Below the pieces are notes generated by a model, which saw only the letters and a list, made by a program, of their open reading frames with translations, was not told the DNA's origin and did no database searches. A program made the position numbers and the translations under genes. Positions 18,228-26,615 of a DNA stretch of 62,763 nucleotides are shown one piece after another; positions within the stretch are counted from its first letter, which is position 1, and every line of letters begins with the position of its first letter. The stretch spans positions 1 to 62,763 of the forward strand of contig JANQLU010000088.1 in assembly GCA_028280445.1 (NCBI GenBank), given 5' to 3'. This DNA comes from Pirellulaceae bacterium. GTDB lineage: Bacteria > Planctomycetota > Planctomycetia > Pirellulales > Pirellulaceae.

Positions 18228-19469
18228 GTGAGAATTGGTATCATTGGCAGCGGCATCGCAGGTTTATCCGCTGCCTGGTTTCTGAAAAATGCTGGTCACC
18301 AAGTGACGTTGATCGAAAAACTCGATCGCCCCGGTATGTCCGCTCACTGCATCGAGTTGACCATTGACGACATAATCGTTGGCGGTGATGTGCCATCGCG
18401 AATGTTCAACGAAGCGCAGTGGCCGAATCTTTTGCAACTCTATCGTGAAATTGGCGTCGCTTTCCAAGCGGTCGATGCATCCCACTCGTTCTCAAACCTC
18501 GCCGGCGACAACTATTTGAAATTGAATTTGCCGTACCGTTTCAACGACCTGACGCAAGTCATTCATCAACCCGCCCGTCGAATTTTGTTGGACATGAAAC
18601 GGCTCCGCACGGATGGCGGTCGAGCGTTGGCCGATGGAATGCCTGATTCGATCACGTTGAAAACTTACCTCCGCGAAAGCCGCTATTCGTCCGAGTTTGT
18701 TTTCAAATTTTTGTATCCGATCCTTTCGTCGACCGTTTGTACGTGCAGCTACGCAAGTCTCGACGAATATCCCGCCGCGTTAATTTTGTCTGCGATCCAA
18801 AATATTTCAGTCGGACAATCATTGCTCAAAACGAAATTTGGAACAAACGACGTTTCCCGACGGTTGAGCGAAAACGTCGAGCTGCAAATCGAGTCGCAGG
18901 TCGAACAAATCAGTGAACGCGGAGATGCCGTCGAAGTGATCTACAAAAATGGTCAGGCCCATCAGTTTGATCATGTTGTGATTGCGACACAGGCCAATCA
19001 AGCCGCTCGATTCTCGGGTGTTGGAGCTGACCCGATAACTGACATGCTCTCTGGTTTTGAATATGAAAATGTGACCATTGTCGTTCACCGTGACCCGCGT
19101 TTAATGCCCGTTGATCAAAAGGACTGGGCGACGTTCAACATGATTTCAAATGAATCGTCGGCAATGTGTACGGTATGGATGAACCGATTTCACACCGATT
19201 GGAATTTGAACGTGCCCGTGTTTCAAACGATCAATCCAATCATCGAACCCGCCGATGAGTTGGTGGATCGTCGAATTGTCTTGCAACGACCTGTGGTTTC
19301 TCCGGCGACTAAGCATCGTCTAGAATCACTCCGAAAATATCACGATCAGGCAAATCGACGAATCTGGTACTGTGGGTCTTACGCGTCCACTGGGATTCCG
19401 CTGTTGGAAACGGCTGTCGTTTCAGCAAAAACGATCGCCGACAAAATGTCACAACTCGTACTACAGTAA
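18228..19469 (+). CDS. FAD-dependent amine-oxidase-like oxidoreductase
   Basis: A 413-residue flavoprotein. The N-terminal dinucleotide-binding motif GIIGSGIAGLSAAWFL is complete and is followed by the Glu of LIEK that binds the FAD ribose. The C-terminal region WYCGSYASTGIPLLETAVVSA matches the second FAD contact of the amine-oxidase/desaturase superfamily. The frame is open to a GTG at 18192, but the GTG at 18228 is preferred because the Rossmann strand begins right after it, as in homologues, and ACAGGAAC precedes it. Superfamily members include amine oxidases and carotenoid desaturases; the substrate is unknown. Confidence 0.85.
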   Translation: MRIGIIGSGIAGLSAAWFLKNAGHQVTLIEKLDRPGMSAHCIELTIDDIIVGGDVPSRMFNEAQWPNLLQLYREIGVAFQAVDASHSFSNLAGDNYLKLNLPYRFNDLTQVIHQPARRILLDMKRLRTDGGRALADGMPDSITLKTYLRESRYSSEFVFKFLYPILSSTVCTCSYASLDEYPAALILSAIQNISVGQSLLKTKFGTNDVSRRLSENVELQIESQVEQISERGDAVEVIYKNGQAHQFDHVVIATQANQAARFSGVGADPITDMLSGFEYENVTIVVHRDPRLMPVDQKDWATFNMISNESSAMCTVWMNRFHTDWNLNVPVFQTINPIIEPADELVDRRIVLQRPVVSPATKHRLESLRKYHDQANRRIWYCGSYASTGIPLLETAVVSAKTIADKMSQLVLQ

Positions 19470-19519
19470 AGGCCTTACCGCTCCCAGCAAAACGGTGTCA
19501 TTATCGCTGCGGCCAATTC

Positions 19520-19546
19520 TGGTCCCTCGCTCACGCTTCGCGCTTA
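19520..19546. repeat. Half copy of palindromic repeat C
   Basis: TGGTCCCTCGCTCACGCTTC matches the right arm of C3. The left arm is absent. It is followed at 19570-19600 by CTACTACCTACCGCC, a short motif that recurs around 57970. Confidence 0.65.
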
Positions 19547-19588
19547 TGATTTCCATTCACCAACAACAACCACGCTACTACCTACCGC

Positions 19589-21508
19589 CTACGACCTGCT
19601 CAAAACTCGCACATCCCCTTTTCGTTGCGTAAAAGCGATGGAGTCCAGGTATTCGCAAATTGGAACGGCGTATTTACGCGAAGTATCGAGAACTTGACGG
19701 ATTTCGCTCATGGCCAATCCGTCGACGGGGACTGCGGCGGTCAATTTCGATTGAATTTCATCCATGGTTTCTCGATGGAAATAAAATTCATCCGAAATTT
19801 TGACGAGTTGGCCATTGTTACAGCCCAGATCCAACAATTTTGGTACAGAGTCCTTGTGTTTCGGAGCTGTTGCGCAAAGCTGTTTGACGGTCGACGGCGC
19901 CATGCCTTCGTTTTTCAATGTCCCGATCAATTTGGTCATCAAGTTCATTTCGTTTTTAGACAACTTTGGCCCTTTGCCTTCGAGGCCGATCGATTGACCG
20001 TCAAGTTTTATTTTTTTCTGTGCTCGCAGCAATGAAACGGCGGCGTTGAAAATTTGGACATGCGGCAAATAGGAAAACGCCTGGCGAAATTCGGCCAACG
20101 GCAATGACCACAATAGCGGATTCGCATCGTGTTGTTTGGCCAGGTTGGATTCAATCGTCGCGGCAACCGATTCAATGATTTTTTGATGAACCAACAATTG
20201 GCGTGTGTGCGACAGTTCTAGGCGCTGCAGCACATTTTCACTGACCAATTTTTCTACGATGGGTTCATAATCATCGACACCAACGGATCTCGGCAAATCA
20301 TTTGGATTCCAAGAATTTGTACTGGCGAGATAGGCCGATGCCGAAACCCGTTGGACCGGGTCGTCGGATTTCAGTTGTTTGACAAACTCCATATCCTGGG
20401 GCGTGATTTTTTTTAACGGCAGAGCGTTGGGGTCGATGACCGGACCGCCTCCGACGGTTTGGATCGGTGACTCGCTGCGAATCACATAAGGTTGTCCCCA
20501 AACACAAACGCAACTTTCCGACAGGTACACTTGGGCGACTGTGTTTTCCCCCGGTTCGAGTTGTTTGCGATCCAGCAACCGGATGTTGCCCAGCAGTTCG
20601 GCCGTGCCAATATGAAATCGAATTTTGGCACGATCTTTGAGCGGGCGCGGCGCGTTCGGCAACAGCGACAGATCCAGCGTCAACAATTTGCTTTCTTCGA
20701 GATGCCCGGGTGAACAAATTTCTTGTCCACGGGCGATGTCGTCGTGATGGATACCGCCAATATTGACCGCCGCGCGCTGCCCGCGCGAAATCGTTTCGAC
20801 ACTCGAGTCATGGTTTTGCAGGCCACGAATTCGAACTTCGGTTCCACCAGGTTCGACGACAATCGGATCTCCAATGGACGCGGATCCGCTGTTGACACTT
20901 CCGGTGACAACCGTGCCGTATCCGGCGACTGTAAAACTGCGATCGATTGCCATGCGAAATGGCGTATGTGGTTGGAGCGGAGGCCGATTATCAGCGACAT
21001 TTGCCGCTGCCGACACGATCGCCGATTTGAGTTCGTCGATTCCCATTTTGGTTGCCGAACTCGTTCGTATGATCGGCGAATCGGCCAAAAACGTGTCTTG
21101 AACAAACTCGCGAACTTCTTCTTCGACCATCTCCAGCCAACCGGGTTCGACCAAATCGCATTTGGTTAACACGATCAGACCGGCAGGTAATTTCAACAAC
21201 CGCAAGATATCGAAATGTTCGCGTGTTTGCTGTTTGATGGAATCGTCGGCCGCGATGACCAGCATCACCAAGTCCATACCGGTGGCCCCGGACAGCATCT
21301 GCCGCACAAATTTTTCGTGGCCCGGAACATCGACAATCCCAAAGCGATACGGCTCGATTTCCAGATGAGCGTAGCCCAACTCAATGGTAATGCCGCGTTT
21401 TTTTTCTTCGGGCAACCGATCCGTGTCCGTTCCCGTCAGCGCTGCAATCAACGAAGTTTTACCGTGGTCAATATGACCTGCCGTACCCAAAATTAGATCA
21501 ATTGTCAT
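19589..21508 (-). CDS. selB: Selenocysteine-specific elongation factor SelB
   Basis: A 639-residue GTPase that delivers selenocysteinyl-tRNA to UGA codons marked by a SECIS hairpin. The G domain has GHIDHGKTSL (11-20), DVPGHEKF near 59 and TKCD near 113. Translation-factor beta-barrel domains II and III follow. The C-terminal 200 residues hold winged-helix domains that bind the mRNA hairpin. Length and architecture fit SelB rather than EF-Tu. No selA, selD or tRNA-Sec lies in the window, and no CDS here shows a clear in-frame UGA. The start is ATG at 21508. Confidence 0.95.
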   Translation of the reverse strand: MTIDLILGTAGHIDHGKTSLIAALTGTDTDRLPEEKKRGITIELGYAHLEIEPYRFGIVDVPGHEKFVRQMLSGATGMDLVMLVIAADDSIKQQTREHFDILRLLKLPAGLIVLTKCDLVEPGWLEMVEEEVREFVQDTFLADSPIIRTSSATKMGIDELKSAIVSAAANVADNRPPLQPHTPFRMAIDRSFTVAGYGTVVTGSVNSGSASIGDPIVVEPGGTEVRIRGLQNHDSSVETISRGQRAAVNIGGIHHDDIARGQEICSPGHLEESKLLTLDLSLLPNAPRPLKDRAKIRFHIGTAELLGNIRLLDRKQLEPGENTVAQVYLSESCVCVWGQPYVIRSESPIQTVGGGPVIDPNALPLKKITPQDMEFVKQLKSDDPVQRVSASAYLASTNSWNPNDLPRSVGVDDYEPIVEKLVSENVLQRLELSHTRQLLVHQKIIESVAATIESNLAKQHDANPLLWSLPLAEFRQAFSYLPHVQIFNAAVSLLRAQKKIKLDGQSIGLEGKGPKLSKNEMNLMTKLIGTLKNEGMAPSTVKQLCATAPKHKDSVPKLLDLGCNNGQLVKISDEFYFHRETMDEIQSKLTAAVPVDGLAMSEIRQVLDTSRKYAVPICEYLDSIAFTQRKGDVRVLSRS

Positions 21509-21561
21509 AAAGTCAGTTTAAACTATTTGTTCTGGTGCATTAATGACTCGTTGAATCTAAT

Positions 21562-21725
21562 GTGAGCGGCAAGGCGCTAGCCGCCGGTACGAAGCGCTAA
21601 CAAACCGGCGGCTAGCGCCTTGCCGCTCACAGGATCAGGTCACAAACGTGTTGATCAGGTTCGGCCGCGAGCCTCACCCTCCCGAACAACGATCCAATTG
21701 AACGGCCGGTGGGAACCGGTCCTAC
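21562..21725. repeat. Repeat cluster: palindrome A3, partial G arm and B8 unit
   Basis: Palindrome A3 spans 21562-21630, with GCTAGCCGCCGGT arms and its own loop. GAGCCTCACCCTCCCG near 21669 resembles part of the G palindrome at 28098. The B8 unit (21704-21725) reads GTAGGACCGG on the minus strand and supplies the TAG stop codon of the transporter gene. Confidence 0.8.
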
Positions 21726-23773
21726 GACCACGTTTCTTCTTCCTCTTCGGGCATTTCTTCGGCATCGAGGAATGCCAAATGCTCATGTCTGAAAATGCGA
21801 TTGAGGAGCAGGCGGATGGGAACCAGAACCGCAATGAACAGCGGGAACAGCAAACCAAAAGCACTTTCTTTGACGACCCACAGCACGACCAGACAAACCA
21901 ATTGAATGACGGTGAACAGGTGCATGGCGGATCGCGGCACGTTTCGGACAAAGTGTGTGGCCGGGTACATTTGCGGGTCGGTCGCCCAAAGACTGAGACG
22001 TTGGAAAAATTGGTTGCCACTCATGGAGACCACTCCCATATACAGAAACAATCCGAACAGCACGGACATCGGAATGTTTTTCAACAACGGCAGTGCCAGT
22101 AACGACAGTCCAATCAGCAAATGGATCATCACGCCCGTGATACGATTTTCACGAACGTGCAAAATGTGTGTGTGGGCTCGACCCGTCTGGTCCACAACTT
22201 CTTCGGTCGTCGCCAGACTCCGAACATGGTTGAGAGAACGCACGGTTGCGGCCACCAACCACGGGAGGCCGAAAATTGAACAGATCCCGATCAAAATTCC
22301 GACAACGCCCAAATCGAGATGATACGATTCTCCCTTTTGTAAATTGTTGTCGCGGCTGTTGACCAATCGTGCCGTAATATTTTGATCCAGGTAAACCAGG
22401 ACCGTACACAGCAAGGCTGGAATAATACACACCAAAATGGTCGACAAATCTGCTTCCCAAAACCTCAACAACCAACCCCGATCGGGGTCCGTGGTGCCAA
22501 ATTGGTCTGGGGCTTTCAATGATTCGGCCGTGATATCCATGTTCCGGTCTGCTAAAACGGCGACGATCGCCATGGAAAAAATCGCGATGGTTGGACCAAA
22601 GTCGGCCAGAAACTCGCGGACGCTCGGTACCAGCAGATGGCTTTTGCGAAAAGCGCTCATGCTGTACGCGATATAAAACGTACCCAGCGCCAACAGCAGA
22701 GACAGCAGTGCAACGTCGTAACCGATCGCGCCGCCGTTGGATGCTTTTTGAAAAATTTGAATCAGTTTCTCAACGGCTTTGTAGATAAAAATAATCGATA
22801 TCAAGGCGGCAAAGATTTCGTCCGTAAACCGCGTAAAGTACTTCATCAGGTAACTGGCGTCGGTGATAGCCAGGATGAGCAGTATCACACCCGTCCAGAT
22901 TCCAACCCAGGCGTACACCGGTAGCGGATCGACTCCCCGATCGGTGCAGGCCCGAAACAGAATTCCGGTAAAAACGAGCATCGGACCTGTGCCGCCCAAA
23001 ATGATCATTGGTTGGCCGGCAAATAGCGCGTAAACCAAGCCGCAAAACGCGGTGGCAACAATCATTTCCACAGCGCCAATTTGCCCGTTGGTTTCGCTGG
23101 ACATCAGGCCGCCAAAAATAATGGCTGGTGCCAGGCAAGCGAAAAACAGAAAGAACGTCGACGCTGCCGTTTTCGAATGCAAACCATCTGTAAAGTCGCT
23201 TTTATAAACAGCGACGCGACGTTTCACATCAGCGATGATGCCACCAAACAATCGTCCGGTGTGTTGTAAGCCTTCGTCGACCGATTTGTGATGCTCGGCC
23301 GCAGCTTTCCCGCTACGCCGCGTTTCGATTGCCGCTCGAAACTCTTCCGTGGTCTTGGCTTTCAAAGCCAGATAGCGAAACTCGTCATCTGACATCAGAC
23401 GCGCGACATTCGCCAGCGAATCCAAATGTTCGGTTGTGGCGCCTTCGGGGCCAATCAACAAGAAAACAAATCGAATGGGCGCTCCGTCCGGGGCATCCTC
23501 ATAGATTCCGGTTTTCAGACGCGCAGCGGCAATCAGGGGTTCGGAAATACATTCCAGATAAACGTGAGGAACAGCGAGCGAATGTCCAATCGCAGATTTT
23601 GAAATTTGTTCTCGATTTTTTATCTCGGTAACGATTTCGTCGCGGTTGGCAGCGTCAACAACATTTTTGTTGACCATATCGTCGACCATCGCGTCGATCG
23701 CTTCGTCGAGTGTACGGACCTCAAGATCAAGTGTTACCAGACCACGATCGCACGATTCAATCAGTCTTTCCAA
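21722..23773 (-). CDS. PTS EIIA domain fused to SLC4-type bicarbonate/anion transporter
   Basis: A 683-residue fusion. Residues 1-150 form a PTS EIIA domain of the fructose/nitrogen type; GHSLAVPH holds the phosphorylatable His70. Residues 205-660 form a membrane domain of the SLC4 anion-exchanger family. DFTDGLHSKTAASTFFLFFA, LAPAIIFGGL and GQPMIILGGTGPMLVF align by eye with the human band 3 core. The likely role is bicarbonate or anion transport across the inner membrane, with gating by phosphorylation of the EIIA domain as inference. Its TAG stop codon lies inside a REP-like repeat. No other PTS gene is in the window. Confidence 0.92.
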   Translation of the reverse strand: MERLIESCDRGLVTLDLEVRTLDEAIDAMVDDMVNKNVVDAANRDEIVTEIKNREQISKSAIGHSLAVPHVYLECISEPLIAAARLKTGIYEDAPDGAPIRFVFLLIGPEGATTEHLDSLANVARLMSDDEFRYLALKAKTTEEFRAAIETRRSGKAAAEHHKSVDEGLQHTGRLFGGIIADVKRRVAVYKSDFTDGLHSKTAASTFFLFFACLAPAIIFGGLMSSETNGQIGAVEMIVATAFCGLVYALFAGQPMIILGGTGPMLVFTGILFRACTDRGVDPLPVYAWVGIWTGVILLILAITDASYLMKYFTRFTDEIFAALISIIFIYKAVEKLIQIFQKASNGGAIGYDVALLSLLLALGTFYIAYSMSAFRKSHLLVPSVREFLADFGPTIAIFSMAIVAVLADRNMDITAESLKAPDQFGTTDPDRGWLLRFWEADLSTILVCIIPALLCTVLVYLDQNITARLVNSRDNNLQKGESYHLDLGVVGILIGICSIFGLPWLVAATVRSLNHVRSLATTEEVVDQTGRAHTHILHVRENRITGVMIHLLIGLSLLALPLLKNIPMSVLFGLFLYMGVVSMSGNQFFQRLSLWATDPQMYPATHFVRNVPRSAMHLFTVIQLVCLVVLWVVKESAFGLLFPLFIAVLVPIRLLLNRIFRHEHLAFLDAEEMPEEEEETWS

Positions 23774-23933
23774 GGAAGATCCTCGTTGACTTCAAAAGCA
23801 GTTTTCATCGATCTTTCGATACATGTCGATGCAATTCTAACTGCTCGCTCAACGTGCGCTAACTGTCTCGGTAGGGAGAGAAGTCGTAATTTGAATCTTT
23901 TTTCTGAAGTCGACGATCCAAATTTTATCGCAA

Positions 23934-24464
23934 TTAGTAGCGAATTTTGGGTTGTGTCGAATCGCCGCGTTGTACTTTCGGCATTTCACTCATTCGTGGA
24001 ATCTGCTTTTCGCGGCGAAAGTTCATCGAATCTTTGGTACGTTCGATAAACTCTTTAGGAGTGGTTTTGGGAGTAAAATCGAATGGCTTGAACAATCCGT
24101 TGGTCGTCTCGCGAAGCCGTTGCGTGTTGGCTTTGTGAAACGCGGAAAGGTTTTGGCCTGCGTTTTGCCAGAACGCTCGCGAACGATTGTCAAACTCTTT
24201 GAACCAGTTTTTTGTGCGATCTGAAATCAATGGGCGATTGCCGTTGAGCGGATTAGTGAACAAAGGCTTCCGCTGTTGGTCGGTCAGCTCAATCGGTTCG
24301 ACATATTGTTTTTTCTTGAACGGGTTTTCCAATTTGAACAGATTAAATTTTGGAGGCTTTAGCTTGGGCGGATTCCAGGTCTGTTGTCCGTATGTTTGTT
24401 CGGTCAAAACGCCGCCAAGCGAAATCAACGAAATGATGACGACAACAATGGAAAATGGTTTCAT
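23934..24464 (-). CDS. Small secreted basic protein of unknown function
   Basis: A 176-residue protein with a signal peptide (residues 1-26, probable cleavage near TYGQ) and a mature part rich in Lys, Pro, Phe and Arg, including KLKPPKFNLFKLENPFKKK. No cysteine and no known domain were seen. The same frame stays open upstream to 24920, but that part is the antisense of proC. The ATG at 24464 has GGAGTAGGAAC just before it and begins the signal peptide, so it is chosen. It is probably periplasmic. No function can be assigned. Confidence 0.72.
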   Translation of the reverse strand: MKPFSIVVVIISLISLGGVLTEQTYGQQTWNPPKLKPPKFNLFKLENPFKKKQYVEPIELTDQQRKPLFTNPLNGNRPLISDRTKNWFKEFDNRSRAFWQNAGQNLSAFHKANTQRLRETTNGLFKPFDFTPKTTPKEFIERTKDSMNFRREKQIPRMSEMPKVQRGDSTQPKIRY

Positions 24465-24621
24465 GTTCCTACTCCAACTCCCTGCGAGTAAACCGAGCCC
24501 GAGAAAAAATCGATTGTGAGCCGTGTGTAAATGTCTAATGAGTGGCGGATATTGGCAAAGCCGTTTATATTCGTCCAGAGCAATTTCGAAGGATGTCCCC
24601 AGTAGCGACACAAAACAGCAA

Positions 24622-25443
24622 ATGACTAAAATTCCAACTCCTATCGGATTTATTGGTGCTGGCAAAATGGCGACAGCACTGGCCCGCGGAATCGTTGACG
24701 GCGGTATTTGCCGGGGCGATGAAGTTTTATTTAACGATATTGCCGACGAAAGTGCTGAACGATTTTCAGGTGCTATCAGCGGTTCAGTACGCGAATCATC
24801 GTCAGTCGATTTAATCAAAAAATCACAAATCGTTTTTATTGCTGTGAAGCCACAGTTTTTCGAAGATGTCGCGGCTGAAATCGAGCCGGTTGTCGACGAA
24901 GAAACTTTGCTGATTTCCATTCTGCCAGGAATCTCGATCGCGCAGCTCGGACTGCGTTTAAAAACTCAGCGGGTGGTTCGTGTGATGCCCAACACGCCTT
25001 GTTTGGTGGGTGCCGGGGTTGCAGGGTTTTGTTGCGCGGAAGGTTTGGATCCTGCGGATGTGCAAAACGTTCAGTCGCTACTGGAAACAACCGGTTTGGC
25101 GATTTCGGTGGCCGAAAAACTGATGGATGCGGTGACGGGTTTGTCTGGCTCCGGGCCGGCGTATGTATTTACGTTTGTCGAGGCATTGATTGACGGCGCC
25201 GTGCTGCAGGGTATGCCGCGTGATGTCGCGCGGCAAATGGCGATACAAACGGTGATGGGGTCGGTGAAATTGTTGGAAACGACAGGTCAACATCCTGGCG
25301 TGTTGCGCGATCAGGTGACGAGCCCGGGGGGAACGACGATTGCGGGAGTCCAAGCCCTGGAGGATCGCGCATTTCGCGCAGCAGTGATGTCGGCGGTCGA
25401 AGCGGCCGCCTATCGTGCTGCTGAACTCGGCGATTCGTCTTGA
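24622..25443 (+). CDS. proC: Pyrroline-5-carboxylate reductase
   Basis: A 273-residue enzyme that performs the last step of proline synthesis using NAD(P)H. The N-terminal Rossmann motif is IGFIGAGKMATALARG. The C-terminal dimerisation domain shows the signature GSGPAYVFTFVEALIDGA, then LRDQVTSPGGTTIAGVQALE. The frame is open to 24523, but the ATG at 24622 gives the usual family length and places the nucleotide-binding motif at residue 7. It leads a plus-strand run with a small unknown gene, an EF-P paralogue and a uronate-isomerase-like gene. Any functional link between proline supply and EF-P is only suggestive. Confidence 0.95.
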   Translation: MTKIPTPIGFIGAGKMATALARGIVDGGICRGDEVLFNDIADESAERFSGAISGSVRESSSVDLIKKSQIVFIAVKPQFFEDVAAEIEPVVDEETLLISILPGISIAQLGLRLKTQRVVRVMPNTPCLVGAGVAGFCCAEGLDPADVQNVQSLLETTGLAISVAEKLMDAVTGLSGSGPAYVFTFVEALIDGAVLQGMPRDVARQMAIQTVMGSVKLLETTGQHPGVLRDQVTSPGGTTIAGVQALEDRAFRAAVMSAVEAAAYRAAELGDSS

Positions 25444-25556
25444 TAATGTGAATTTTTGAGTTGTGGATCATAGTGGCATTAAACGCTGGTATCCAATCGG
25501 CTGCTTGTCCGGTAAATTACGGTATTGATCGTGTTTTATACTTTGGAGACATTTGC

Positions 25557-26033
25557 GTGTCGTTGTTCGAAGATCCCAATTATCAGTATCACGAAACCTA
25601 CTTTTTGCTGTTCAAAAAAGATGACTGTCCGGAGGTTGACGCGTTGTGTGCAACCCTTGGCGAGTTGGGCCCAAAGTATGAAACGGTTGATGTCAAAACA
25701 TCCGACGGAGCTTTCGAAGCGCTGACCGTTCGCTCGCCTTATGATTTTTCAGCGATGGACATCATTTACAGCGAGGGCGAAGACGTAACGACGCAGGTCG
25801 ACGAGTTGATGGACGAGCTGCGAACGACGACTTTGACGGGAGATGATCATCAAAAAATGCTGAAACTCGACGGCGTCAACGCGCGATTTGAAATCTTCCA
25901 TTTTGAGCAGATCGCCGGCAAAAAAAACGATGACGAATCGTTGGATCCCGGCGGGTTGTTGCTGGTTTTGGACAAACTGGCGGATTTGTGTAATGGTGTT
26001 GGAGTTGATCCGGCGTCCAACACGTTGATGTAA
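25557..26033 (+). CDS. Conserved hypothetical acidic protein
   Basis: A 158-residue soluble, acidic protein beginning VSLFEDPNYQYHETYFLLF. No named domain was recognised; the length and pattern suggest a compact alpha/beta fold. The frame is open to 25461, but the GTG at 25557 is chosen because GGAG lies 8 bases before it, while the upstream extension looks unrelated. The EfpL gene begins three bases after its stop codon, so the two are co-translated. This steady position beside an EF-P gene is the only clue to function. Confidence 0.75.
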   Translation: MSLFEDPNYQYHETYFLLFKKDDCPEVDALCATLGELGPKYETVDVKTSDGAFEALTVRSPYDFSAMDIIYSEGEDVTTQVDELMDELRTTTLTGDDHQKMLKLDGVNARFEIFHFEQIAGKKNDDESLDPGGLLLVLDKLADLCNGVGVDPASNTLM

Positions 26034-26036
26034 TTC

Positions 26037-26603
26037 ATGCAAGCGAAAGAAATCAAAAACGGTGCGATTGTCGTTTACGAAGGCAATCCGGTGATTATCG
26101 AATCGATATCGGTTCAGTCCCCATCGGCACGCGGCGCCGCCACGCGTTACAGTTTTCGCGCCCGAAATCTGGTTACGAAAAACAAAGTCGATATCACATT
26201 AAAAGGCGGCGAGTCGTTGGATGAAGCCGATTTTCAGCGTCGCCACGTAACGCTGATGTTTTCCGATGCGGAAAGTATGCATTTTCTGGACAGTGAAAAT
26301 TACAATCAATACGAAATCGCCATTGCCGATATCGAACATGAAAAACAGTTTATAACCGAGGGACTGGTCGAAGGCATGTCCGCAATGATCTACAACGAGG
26401 AATGCGTAGGAATTCAATTGCCGACGGCGGTGGCGTTAAAAGTCACGCAATGTGATCCCGGCGTCAAAGGTAATTCGGCGACCAGTCGTACCAAGCCGGC
26501 TGTTTTAGAAACGGGACTGGAAATTCAAGTTCCGGAATATCTGAAACAGGACGAAGTGGTCAAAGTCGACACTCGGACCGGTGAATATTTGTCGCGTGCC
26601 TGA
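26037..26603 (+). CDS. yeiP: Elongation factor P-like protein, EfpL/YeiP type
   Basis: A 188-residue, three-domain EF-P family protein that helps ribosomes through polyproline stalls. The loop that enters the peptidyl-transferase centre reads SPSARGAAT with Arg32 at the tip, as in E. coli EfpL (YeiP), rather than the modifiable Lys of canonical EF-P. The C-terminal signatures PGVKGNSATSRTKPA and TGLEIQVPEYL also match the YeiP type. It therefore probably needs no lysine modification. It starts three bases after the hypothetical gene and is followed 12 bases later by the uronate-isomerase-like gene. Confidence 0.93.
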   Translation: MQAKEIKNGAIVVYEGNPVIIESISVQSPSARGAATRYSFRARNLVTKNKVDITLKGGESLDEADFQRRHVTLMFSDAESMHFLDSENYNQYEIAIADIEHEKQFITEGLVEGMSAMIYNEECVGIQLPTAVALKVTQCDPGVKGNSATSRTKPAVLETGLEIQVPEYLKQDEVVKVDTRTGEYLSRA

Positions 26604-26615
26604 TGCGGAGCCGTC

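Noticed and set aside
17486..18256. Minus-strand frame of about 256 residues
   Set aside because: It is antisense to the YdeI-like gene, which has a clear family match. The frame's composition (many Phe, Arg and Cys) is typical of a shadow.
24465..24920. N-terminal extension of the small secreted protein to 24920
   Set aside because: This part is antisense to the start of proC, and a signal peptide with a ribosome binding site begins at 24464.
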